Of a DNA stretch of 10,031 nt, positions 1-5,745 are shown one piece after another. Below the pieces are notes generated by a model, which was not told the DNA's origin, did not search any database, and saw nothing but the letters and a program-made list of their open reading frames with translations. The stretch lies in assembly GCA_036003885.1 (NCBI GenBank), contig DASYSA010000148.1, positions 1 through 10,031 on the forward strand, in the 5' to 3' direction. Source of the stretch: DASYSA01 sp036003885 (GTDB lineage Bacteria; Acidobacteriota; Blastocatellia; UBA7656). The position numbers and the translations under genes are program-made. The stretch's first letter is position 1. Each line of letters starts with the position of its first letter.

Positions 1-123
1 CTGATCTCGTAACCCATAATCCCTGTAGAAATCGCGGCTCTTGGAGCATTCGTATACTGCTCTAGTTAACATCCTCGCTCGCTGCCAGGCCTCAAGGTCT
101 TCGAACCATCTAAGTGTAGCCAT
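1..123 (-). CDS. Four-helix-bundle protein (S23 / 23S rRNA IVP family), N-terminal part only
   Basis: The minus strand reads 41 open codons from an ATG at 123 to the window edge. The translation has the hallmark opening of this family, with FEDLEAWQRAR at residues 7-17 and FYRDYGLRDQ at 32-41. Family members are about 115-130 aa helical bundles, so roughly two thirds of the gene lies outside the window. A purine-rich Shine-Dalgarno (GAGGGAGAG, 137-129) stands 5-7 nt before the ATG and fixes the start. The family was first found encoded in intervening sequences of 23S rRNA genes. Most bacterial copies are stand-alone, their function is unknown, and the related Avd protein serves diversity-generating retroelements. 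Nothing here suggests an rRNA gene or a retroelement. Its upstream flank is the heptamer repeat at 189-320. Confidence 0.85.
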   Translation of the reverse strand, partial: MATLRWFEDLEAWQRARMLTRAVYECSKSRDFYRDYGLRDQ

Positions 124-188
124 CTTTTCTCTCCCTCAAGAAAAAAGGCAATGGAGCGAACACCGCCTGTTAGTGAACGTTGTGTTGC

Positions 189-320
189 TTTTACGTTTTA
201 TGTTTTATGTTTTACGTTCCTCACTATCTGTTAGTATCGTTGCCATCCGCTCGCTTCTATCAACCACTCAACTTATGAACACCTTGGACGTAAAACGCTA
301 AACGTAAAACGTAAAACGTT
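189..320. repeat. Inverted pair of ACGTTTT-type heptamer arrays (locus A)
   Basis: The left arm (189-218) repeats TTTTACG/TTTTATG with a 7-base period. The right arm (288-320) repeats ACGTAAA/ACGCTAA, its reverse complement. The 69-nt centre (219-287) shows no gene. The right arm ends at base 320 and the stop codon of the DUF4178 gene begins at 321. The element fills most of the gap between that gene and the four-helix-bundle gene; the remaining bases, 124-188, hold only the latter's ribosome-binding site. The same heptamer returns at 6531-6745. Confidence 0.85.
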
Positions 321-2312
321 TCATCCCGAGCTGAACGGACTATAGTCACTGTCGGCCCAGCGGCGCACCTCAAATCTGTAGTGTCTATAGGCGACAAAGA
401 TCGGAATTATCGAGATCATCACAAGCGCGAACAAAAGATGCAAAGCTCTCGGAACACCCTGCTCGATCCTGAGAGTCATCGACACCGGTTGCTGCCAGTG
501 CTCCCACTGAGCCTCGAGCCTCAACGTATAGTTGCCCGGAGGCAGCGCCGAGATGAAGATGTCCGGAGACTGGTCCCCTTCGCTCCACGACTCCCCGTCT
601 TCAACACCATGGTAGTACTCGACCGGCATCGAGAATGACTGAACCAGTCCCGTTGACTCATCGATCAGATCGCCCTCTACATACAACCAACTGTTATCCA
701 CAGTCCCACGCGCCGCAATCCTGAGGTTCTTGCCTCCGTCGACATGGAACGGCTCGCTGAAGACCGTTGTCGATCCGTCGGAAGCCTTCAACGGCTCGAA
801 CTGATAGGTGTTCTCAAAGATCTTCTGGTGGGAGCCGGTACTCATCACGAACAACCCGAAGACGAGTGTGGCGACAAACAAGAAGAGCCAGTACTTGTAT
901 ACCGCTTTGTGCGGGAAGAGCTGATTCGGGGCGACCTTTGACGGCTTCGGCAGACCCTTAATGCCGAAGGCTTTCTCGACATCTTCTCGGTTCAGATACG
1001 CGCCTAGAGACCAATTGATCTCGCCGGACTCGAAGCCGGCGGCCTTTGCCTTCTTTCGCTGCCTCTTCTTTGGTTCTTCGCTTGCGCCAGCGTCTTCGCC
1101 CGGAAAGACCGACAGCGGTACTTCCATCGACAACATCAGCGGCGGGCACACGTAGTCAGCCGTCTTGACCAGCTCTTCGGTTGTCACCTTCCAGTAGAAT
1201 TCGCCCAGGACAATGTCGACGCGGGCGATCGCCTCTTGATAGAGCTTGAAACGTTTGCCTCCGTAATAGACGTTGCGGCCGCTTGCCGTCACCTCGCCGG
1301 GGGGCACTGATTGAACGAAGTTCCAGTGGTCGTCACTGCGCACCAGCCAGCGAAACCCCACCTGGGGCTCGTAGAGCAGATACTCTTCCCAGAAGTAGCG
1401 CACGCCCTCGTACTCGACACTGCGCTGCATAAAGCCAATTACTGTAAGCTTGTCGTTCCCGAACTGGCCAACCGACCCGATGGGAATTATCGGCGCCACT
1501 TTCGGCTGCCCGAGCGCTTTCAAAAACTCAAGCTTCCCATGGCTGACATCGAGGAGCGAGCCGCAGTTAGGGCAAGTCACCCGCTCGGTCTTATCCGGCG
1601 CGCGCAGATCGAGAGCGCCGCCGCACTGGGGGCAGGATAGCTGAAGGGCCGAAACCCGTCGGACCTCGCGCTCGGGACCAGGTCCAATGGCAGCGAGGCT
1701 GAGATCGGCGAGTGTGACTTCGCGACCGATGAAGACCATCGGCGGCGTTTCCGAGTAGTCGAGAGTCGCAAACGCACCTCCCGACCCGGAAAGGTCGGCG
1801 TAGTAGTATGTCTCGCCTGGCGTAAGGCGATATGGTATCTCGCCCTTCGCCCCAAGAGCGCTCGCTTCACCCTTTTCGGCGACCATCAATGGTACGGAGC
1901 CGGCAATAGCGGCTACCGGCTGACCCAACTCGAGCATTTCGAATGGCGGGAGCAGGCTCTGCTCGGGCATTGATTGCTGAAAGGTGATGTAGAAGCGGCC
2001 TTGCGCTTCAGCCAGCCATCCCCACCTTCCATCGGCGAATGCGGCGTACCACTCGTCCCATACTCCACCCGCCTCGTGGCCCAGTTGCGCGCGGCCGGTC
2101 AACTCGAACGAGACGCCTCGATAGCTGCCCCGAAGGCCGATATCGAGAGGCGAACCTGTTTCGGTAAGGTCCGCGACCTTGCCAAGGTCTTCGAGCTTGC
2201 GATCTCCGCGGGCGACCACCGAGTTACAGAACTCGCACACCACCACGACAGACGAACCGATCTTGAAGGTGATGGGCCCGCCACAGGCGGGGCATGAGGC
2301 TTCAATAGGCAA
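321..2312 (-). CDS. Membrane protein with two zinc ribbons and two DUF4178 domains
   Basis: This 663-aa product starts MPIEASCPACGG when read from the TTG at 2312. That start has AGAGGG (2327-2322) 9 nt upstream; the frame stays open to 2474, but the extra residues are Arg-rich shadow sequence over speD. In order it shows zinc ribbon 1 (C7, C10, C26, C29); a DUF4178 domain at about 54-196 with the WDEWY...GRWGWLAE signature; zinc ribbon 2 (C227, C230, C247, C250); a second DUF4178 domain at about 276-400; a Lys/Arg-rich linker; a transmembrane helix at 473-491; a beta-rich, probably extracytoplasmic, domain at 492-622; and a final helix at 623-642. The biochemical role of DUF4178 is unknown. 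It lies 5 nt after the speD stop, so the two are surely co-translated. I recall DUF4178 and SpeD-like genes as recurrent neighbours, which points to a membrane-associated polyamine or stress role; that is inference. Confidence 0.88.
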   Translation of the reverse strand: MPIEASCPACGGPITFKIGSSVVVVCEFCNSVVARGDRKLEDLGKVADLTETGSPLDIGLRGSYRGVSFELTGRAQLGHEAGGVWDEWYAAFADGRWGWLAEAQGRFYITFQQSMPEQSLLPPFEMLELGQPVAAIAGSVPLMVAEKGEASALGAKGEIPYRLTPGETYYYADLSGSGGAFATLDYSETPPMVFIGREVTLADLSLAAIGPGPEREVRRVSALQLSCPQCGGALDLRAPDKTERVTCPNCGSLLDVSHGKLEFLKALGQPKVAPIIPIGSVGQFGNDKLTVIGFMQRSVEYEGVRYFWEEYLLYEPQVGFRWLVRSDDHWNFVQSVPPGEVTASGRNVYYGGKRFKLYQEAIARVDIVLGEFYWKVTTEELVKTADYVCPPLMLSMEVPLSVFPGEDAGASEEPKKRQRKKAKAAGFESGEINWSLGAYLNREDVEKAFGIKGLPKPSKVAPNQLFPHKAVYKYWLFLFVATLVFGLFVMSTGSHQKIFENTYQFEPLKASDGSTTVFSEPFHVDGGKNLRIAARGTVDNSWLYVEGDLIDESTGLVQSFSMPVEYYHGVEDGESWSEGDQSPDIFISALPPGNYTLRLEAQWEHWQQPVSMTLRIEQGVPRALHLLFALVMISIIPIFVAYRHYRFEVRRWADSDYSPFSSG

Positions 2313-2317
2313 GTCTT

Positions 2318-2722
2318 TCAACCCTCTCGACCAGAATGAGATCTCTCGACAAGAGCTGCTTCTTCGTATCGGTCGACGTCTTCGCCGCGACTGAGGGACC
2401 GGACCGTTACGCGGCTTGCGCCGAGTATCTCTCTCAGGCGTGCCTCCCAGGGCCACTCGGGACGAAGGCGGCAACAGTAGAGATTGAAGGTTGCAACCCC
2501 TGATTCAGGATAGGTGTGACAGGCCAGGTGAGACTCAGTCAGAAGTACGAGGCCGGTTACGCCGCCCGGCATCGGAAACTGATGCCACGCGGGCTCCCCC
2601 ACCGAACGAAGCTCGAGATCGGCGACGATGAGATTGCAAACGCGCTTCATCGTTTCCAAATCGCGAAGGAGCCTGGCGGAGCACCCCTCTGCGTCGATCA
2701 GCCACTCAATCCCCACGTTCAT
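2318..2722 (-). CDS. speD: SpeD-family pyruvoyl-dependent decarboxylase (S-adenosylmethionine decarboxylase type)
   Basis: This 134-aa protein has the size of the short bacterial AdoMet decarboxylase proenzymes. These cleave themselves before a serine to make the pyruvoyl cofactor. The cleavage motif is visible at TESHLACHTYPES (62-74): Glu63-Ser64 is the expected cleavage site, and His69 and Cys84 sit 5 and 20 residues after the serine, as do the processing and catalytic residues of the Thermotoga enzyme. The canonical product, decarboxylated AdoMet, feeds spermidine synthase, but no speE is in the window. SpeD homologues are known to have evolved into arginine or ornithine decarboxylases, so the substrate is not assured. 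The NLYCC ending of the motif (80-84) resembles what I recall of DUF4178-linked SpeD proteins. The ATG at 2722 has no Shine-Dalgarno. A long heptamer hairpin stands just upstream and the DUF4178 gene follows by 5 nt. Confidence 0.9.
   Translation of the reverse strand: MNVGIEWLIDAEGCSARLLRDLETMKRVCNLIVADLELRSVGEPAWHQFPMPGGVTGLVLLTESHLACHTYPESGVATFNLYCCRLRPEWPWEARLREILGASRVTVRSLSRGEDVDRYEEAALVERSHSGREG
2322..2327 (-). promoter_or_regulatory. Shine-Dalgarno deciding the TTG start of the DUF4178 gene
   Basis: AGAGGG on the minus strand lies inside the last codons of speD and 9 nt before the TTG at 2312. Another in-frame TTG at 2321 overlaps the speD stop as TTGA, but it touches the Shine-Dalgarno with no spacer, so 2312 is preferred. 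The start then falls just before zinc ribbon 1, as expected for this domain order. Confidence 0.6.
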
Positions 2723-2726
2723 AGTG

Positions 2727-2732
2727 ATTATA
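2727..2732 (-). promoter_or_regulatory. Possible -10 box (TATAAT) immediately before speD
   Basis: A perfect TATAAT on the minus strand ends 4 nt before the speD ATG, which itself lacks a Shine-Dalgarno. If used, transcription would start at or very near the ATG and give a leaderless mRNA. No good -35 hexamer is visible 16-18 nt further upstream, where the heptamer repeat lies. The box may be a chance product of the AT-rich repeat border. Confidence 0.25.
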
Positions 2733-2819
2733 TAGGATCTAGGATCCAGGATTTAGGATTTAGGATCTATGATTTGAGGACATAGTCCCTAGATCCCAGA
2801 TCCTGGATCCTAGATCCTA
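2733..2819. repeat. TAGGATC-type heptamer array forming one long hairpin (locus B)
   Basis: The left arm (2733-2771) and right arm (2781-2819) each have a 7-base period (TAGGATC, TAGGATT; AGATCCT, AGATCCC). The outer 20 bases (2733-2752 against 2800-2819) are exactly complementary. The inner part pairs imperfectly and closes with CTATG/CATAG around a 9-nt loop (2772-2780). The stop codon of the upstream coiled-coil gene (2819-2817) is part of the stem, and speD starts 10 nt beyond its other end. In a read-through transcript this would fold strongly and could separate expression of the two genes. No T-run follows, so a classical terminator is not indicated. Confidence 0.85.
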
Positions 2820-3824
2820 CCTGATCAATCTATGGGACGGAAGTCCGATGTGGATGTGTGCACCCGTGGCCGAACCCGCGACGGCCTGGCGAAATGCAAT
2901 GAAGGAGATCCCCGCATTGCGAAGGTAGGCGATCAACACCTGGCCTTCGAAGCTATCAGGGTGCACTGCGACGTCGACGGACTCGTGATGGTCGAATCCG
3001 AGGCGGTCGTGCACCGGCGTTTGGCCCAGAGCACTTATTGGAAGCTGGTGATTGAAACGTCCAAGAAAGAAGCTCTCGACCTTGGAAACATCGGAAAGGA
3101 GCCAGCGGGTCGGACCGATGTAGTGGATCAGCGTCGCCGTAGTGAGGTATCCTCCCATTGGCATCGGCTTGAGCCTGGCTATCTGCTCGGCGGCTGTGGC
3201 TTCGGTAATCAAGTTGTCGGTGGCCCCAACCTCAGATTGGCGCGCCGCTCGTTGACCCTTGGCGAGCGCCAGCGCCTGCTCGCTCTGCTCAAGCTCGCGC
3301 TTAGCAATTATCCCCAGCTCCAGGAGAGATCTTTTCTTTTCGACCTCGGCGGTGGCGCGATTGATCATTTCATCGAGCAGGGTTACCTCCTTTTCAAGGT
3401 TCGTCTTGTGCTCGGTTGCCGCTTTTATGAGGTCGGCCTTGGATTGGACCACCGGGTTGGCCGGCCTTGCCGGGTTGACCTGCTTAGTCTGAAGTTTGCG
3501 CGCGGGCGGCTTCTTGACTTGAGCCCGAACCGGTGTGCTGCTCAGAAAGGCAACCTCGAAAATAAGCAGCAAAACTACGCACAACAGCCGCGCCGGGAGA
3601 TTCGCTTCACACTTGGGATGCCCGGCCTGGGACAGACGGTATTCGGGAAGTTCGCCGATCAGGCGGGCGGATTGCCTGTCGCCACGGTCCGGATCGACCG
3701 CGCTTTGACCTGGCTCTATTGCGTTCGTTTCGATCAACTGAGAACCGCTCGCTCTCACGTCGCTGGCCTGCACTATTGCTGCAGCTCGGCGCTCAAATCT
3801 TCCTGTAATCGTAGCGCTCGGCAA
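2817..3824 (-). CDS. Secreted coiled-coil protein with C-terminal LAS-type zinc-peptidase-like motif
   Basis: The frame runs from a TTG at 3824 (335 aa), but the first 70 residues look non-coding and the real start is uncertain. A signal-peptide core lies at 80-102 (LLCVVLLLIFEVAF, then TPVRAQ as a cleavage-like site). A Lys/Pro linker (103-125) and a coiled coil (about 128-218, with heptads like those of efflux adaptor hairpins) follow. The C-terminal domain (about 226-332) has GFDHHESVD with His280-x3-Asp284, and GAHIHIG with His323-x-His325. HxxxD plus HxH is the zinc-ligand pattern shared by lysostaphin-type and D-Ala-D-Ala metallopeptidases (the LAS group). A cell-wall peptidase, or a zinc-binding relative, anchored by a coiled coil is therefore plausible; the family is not identified. 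The gene ends inside the hairpin before speD. See the finding on a possible frame split at its start. Confidence 0.65.
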   Translation of the reverse strand: MPSATITGRFERRAAAIVQASDVRASGSQLIETNAIEPGQSAVDPDRGDRQSARLIGELPEYRLSQAGHPKCEANLPARLLCVVLLLIFEVAFLSSTPVRAQVKKPPARKLQTKQVNPARPANPVVQSKADLIKAATEHKTNLEKEVTLLDEMINRATAEVEKKRSLLELGIIAKRELEQSEQALALAKGQRAARQSEVGATDNLITEATAAEQIARLKPMPMGGYLTTATLIHYIGPTRWLLSDVSKVESFFLGRFNHQLPISALGQTPVHDRLGFDHHESVDVAVHPDSFEGQVLIAYLRNAGISFIAFRQAVAGSATGAHIHIGLPSHRLIR

Positions 3825-4005
3825 TACGCCAGCGCTGCACCATTACCACCTGTCCATCGGGCTTCAACCGAACGCTCACTTCGTCCCGGCGGTTCGGCCG
3901 CCCCTCCTGTCCACGCATAAGTAAGTCTACTACGGTGCCATACCGAATGACACCCGTAAAAGTTCGGAAACCTACTATGTCGCCAACCCGGATGGTCCTT
4001 ACCAT
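3793..4005 (-). CDS. Small basic protein of unknown function
   Basis: This 70-aa product from the ATG at 4005 opens MVRTIRVGDIVGF and alternates hydrophobic and charged residues in a way that suggests a small beta-barrel (SH3- or KOW-like). That fold is a guess from the pattern only. There is no Shine-Dalgarno before the ATG; the upstream bases are the heptamer-like repeat at 4010-4063. Its 3' end overlaps the longest reading of the next gene by 32 nt. This disappears if that gene starts later, as its signal peptide suggests. It contains no Cys and no transmembrane segment. The protein-like composition and position between same-strand genes favour a real gene, but a spurious frame cannot be excluded. 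Confidence 0.45.
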   Translation of the reverse strand: MVRTIRVGDIVGFRTFTGVIRYGTVVDLLMRGQEGRPNRRDEVSVRLKPDGQVVMVQRWRIAERYDYRKI

Positions 4006-4009
4006 TGTC

Positions 4010-4076
4010 GATTTTGGATTTCAGATTTGGATTTTAGACTTCCGGAACCGCGGATCCAAAATCACAAGTTCAGATT
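4010..4076. repeat. Degenerate GATTTTG-type heptamer repeat (locus C)
   Basis: Bases 4010-4038 repeat GATTTTG/GATTTCA/GATTTGG with an approximately 7-base period. Bases 4052-4063 hold the inverted counterpart GGATCCAAAATC, and a further direct copy (CAGATTTCAG, 4071-4080) runs into the last codon and stop of the RidA gene. It is less regular than the other arrays and may be an eroded element of the same kind. It fills the gap between RidA and the small basic protein. Confidence 0.6.
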
Positions 4077-4646
4077 TCAGATTACGGCTATGCAATCAAC
4101 CTCGATCAGCATCTTTTGCAGCAGTTGGGCTCCAATGGTGGTTCTCGCTGGAAAGTCTGCAGTGAAGTAGCGCCGATAGACCTCATTCATCTTGGCGAAG
4201 TCTTCGAGGTCGGCAAGGTATACATTGACCCGGAGAACTTTCGCCATAGACGACCCGGCCGCTTCAAGGATCGCCTTGATGTTTTCGAACACCTGAATGG
4301 CCTGGTCTTCGAAGGTAACCGCTTCTATTTTGCCGGTCTTCGGATCTGTCGGTGTTTGTCCCGCAACGTAGATAGTACCGCCCGAAATGATTGCCTGACT
4401 GTATGGACCGGCAGGTCTGGGCGCGTTGTCGGTCAGGACTTTGCGTCGACCGGACTTGCCCCTGGTTTTGTTAGGGGTGGTCTTTGGGGATGGCGCCGGC
4501 GCTGTGTTGCCTTTGCTTGCCGGAGGCGTCTGCTTTCCGCTCATCGACGAACTCCTTGATTGAGCTGACACTATTTGCGACTGAGCCACGGCGGCCACTC
4601 CGAGTGCGCTCACGCCGCTGCCCCTGAGAAATTTCCGTCTGTTCAC
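4077..4646 (-). CDS. Tat-exported RidA (YjgF/YER057c/UK114) family protein
   Basis: This 189-aa protein joins an export signal to a full RidA domain. Residues 1-9 (MNRRKFLRG) form a twin-arginine motif, 11-22 are hydrophobic and VSAQ at 26-29 is a likely cleavage site. A Ser/Pro/Lys-rich linker runs to about 68. The RidA domain fills about 69-189, with PYSQAI (81-86), VAGQ at 94-97, the Arg168 equivalent to the catalytic Arg105 of E. coli RidA, and Glu182 near the end. Active RidA proteins hydrolyse reactive enamines/imines such as 2-aminoacrylate, and are normally cytoplasmic and about 130 aa. Retention of the Arg suggests imine deaminase competence, here outside the cytoplasm. The start is GTG with AGGAGG (4656-4651) 4 nt upstream. 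It follows the DUF969/DUF979 genes in the same direction across a 118-nt repeat-filled gap. Confidence 0.9.
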   Translation of the reverse strand: MNRRKFLRGSGVSALGVAAVAQSQIVSAQSRSSSMSGKQTPPASKGNTAPAPSPKTTPNKTRGKSGRRKVLTDNAPRPAGPYSQAIISGGTIYVAGQTPTDPKTGKIEAVTFEDQAIQVFENIKAILEAAGSSMAKVLRVNVYLADLEDFAKMNEVYRRYFTADFPARTTIGAQLLQKMLIEVDCIAVI

Positions 4647-4656
4647 TGTTCCTCCT

Positions 4657-4760
4657 TCGTTCCTCGTTTCTCGTTACTCGTTTCTCGTTATCGCAAATCA
4701 AGTAGGAACCACACAACGTAAGCAACAGAACGAGAAACGAGGAACGAGAAACGAGAAACG
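4657..4760. repeat. Inverted pair of CTCGTTT-type heptamer arrays (locus D)
   Basis: The left arm (4657-4692) repeats CTCGTTT/CTCGTTA and the right arm (4729-4760) repeats AACGAGA/AACGAGG, both with period 7. Bases 4657-4675 and 4729-4747 are exactly complementary over 19 nt. The 36-nt centre contains TAGGAACCAC (4703-4712), a decamer also found in the centre of the array pair at 6638-6745. On the minus strand the array ends directly at the Shine-Dalgarno of the RidA gene, and its other end is 4 nt after the DUF979 stop codon. Confidence 0.85.
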
Positions 4761-4764
4761 TTTT

Positions 4765-5745
4765 TTAGAGTTTGATCATTGCCCACATCAGAATAACGTG
4801 GATCATCCAGATGGTAAACGCATATGGCAACTGAAACTTTATCACTCCGTACTGGTCGCGCATGTTCAGGAGCGCCGTCGGCACTATGTTAAAGTTCGCC
4901 GCCATCGGAGTCATCAACGTCCCACTCGAGCCTGCTGTCAGCGTTATGATCGCGACCATCGCCGGGTTGACGCCGAACGGCTTGATTATAAGCGGGACAA
5001 GAACTCCGGTGGCAATCACCGGAAACGCCGCAAAGGAGTTGCCCATAACAATCGTGAACAGAGCCATACCCAGGCAATTTGCAAGGACGAGCAAGAACAG
5101 GTTGTCTTGCGGGATCACCGACGTAATGCCGCCCGCGATCAGATCACCGATCTTCGCCGCAGTGAATATCACCCCCAACGAGCCAAGCAACTGAGGCAGG
5201 ATGTTTACCGTGCCCATCGCGTCGTTGATGCGGCGGCCCTCATCCATCATTGCTCGCGCCTTGCCTCCGGTAAGGAGCAACCCTATGGCCATCGCGCTTA
5301 TCCCACCAAAGCCGAGCCCCACCAACGCTCCCGCGTTCGCATCCATCCCGCGAAATCGAAAGATGACCGCGACACCGAAGGTCACAAAGGGTATCACCAA
5401 CACGGGGATGAATATCTTGTTTCCCAGTCTGTCGGCTTCTTTGGCATGCTCCGCATCGGTCGTTTCGTCATAGCGGCCCCGAGCAACTTGACCGGCCCCA
5501 TCGAGCGCCACCATCAGTATTACAAGGAGCCCGGTGAGCCAGTGCGGCATCAGGCTTCCCGCGATGAAGATGACTCCAAGAGTAAACCAGAAGCAACCCG
5601 TGCCAATGCGCCGCGGATTACCGCGGTCCGCGAAGGTCATTGCGGCAAAGATCCAGAGAACGACTCCGGTCAGCGCATAGACCATGTCGAGGCTGACAAG
5701 CACCCCGATGATGGATGCCGGAGAAACCGCGAGGAGCACAATCAT
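4765..5745 (-). CDS. DUF979-family membrane protein (permease-like partner of DUF969)
   Basis: This 326-aa polytopic protein has about nine hydrophobic segments. Family landmarks are RGNPRRIGTGCFWF (41-54), EGRRINDAMG (169-178), NILPQLLGSLG (181-191), GNSFAAFPV (235-243) and GTLMTPMAANFN (275-286). The last two are Gly/Pro/Asn-rich re-entrant-looking motifs typical of ion-coupled carriers. It overlaps the DUF969 gene by ATGA (5745-5742), and GGAGG (5760-5756) lies 10 nt before its ATG, so the start is secure and translation is coupled. DUF969 and DUF979 almost always occur as a pair. In Firmicutes they sit, as I recall, near pyrrolidone-carboxylate peptidase, which has led to the idea of a 5-oxoproline or related carboxylate transporter. 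The substrate is unproven and no such peptidase is visible here. The length is close to the usual size of the family. Confidence 0.9.
   Translation of the reverse strand: MIVLLAVSPASIIGVLVSLDMVYALTGVVLWIFAAMTFADRGNPRRIGTGCFWFTLGVIFIAGSLMPHWLTGLLVILMVALDGAGQVARGRYDETTDAEHAKEADRLGNKIFIPVLVIPFVTFGVAVIFRFRGMDANAGALVGLGFGGISAMAIGLLLTGGKARAMMDEGRRINDAMGTVNILPQLLGSLGVIFTAAKIGDLIAGGITSVIPQDNLFLLVLANCLGMALFTIVMGNSFAAFPVIATGVLVPLIIKPFGVNPAMVAIITLTAGSSGTLMTPMAANFNIVPTALLNMRDQYGVIKFQLPYAFTIWMIHVILMWAMIKL

Noticed and set aside
41..301. 86-codon open frame on the plus strand
   Set aside because: It lies antisense to the four-helix-bundle gene and then translates a heptamer array; no protein-like features.
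189..320. CRISPR array
   Set aside because: Units are 7 bp and contiguous, without spacers, and the arms are inverted; no cas gene is present.
2313..2474. 54-codon N-terminal extension of the DUF4178 protein
   Set aside because: It overlaps speD in another frame, is Arg-rich and has no family similarity; a well-spaced Shine-Dalgarno supports the TTG at 2312.
2832..3920. 362-codon plus-strand frame, longer than the minus-strand gene it faces
   Set aside because: The minus strand shows a signal-peptide core, a coiled coil and HxxxD/HxH motifs in order; the plus-strand product has none and looks like an antisense shadow.
4657..4760. Rho-independent terminator after DUF979
   Set aside because: The inverted arms could pair, but the stem is AT/GC mixed with a 36-nt loop and no T-run follows on the minus strand.
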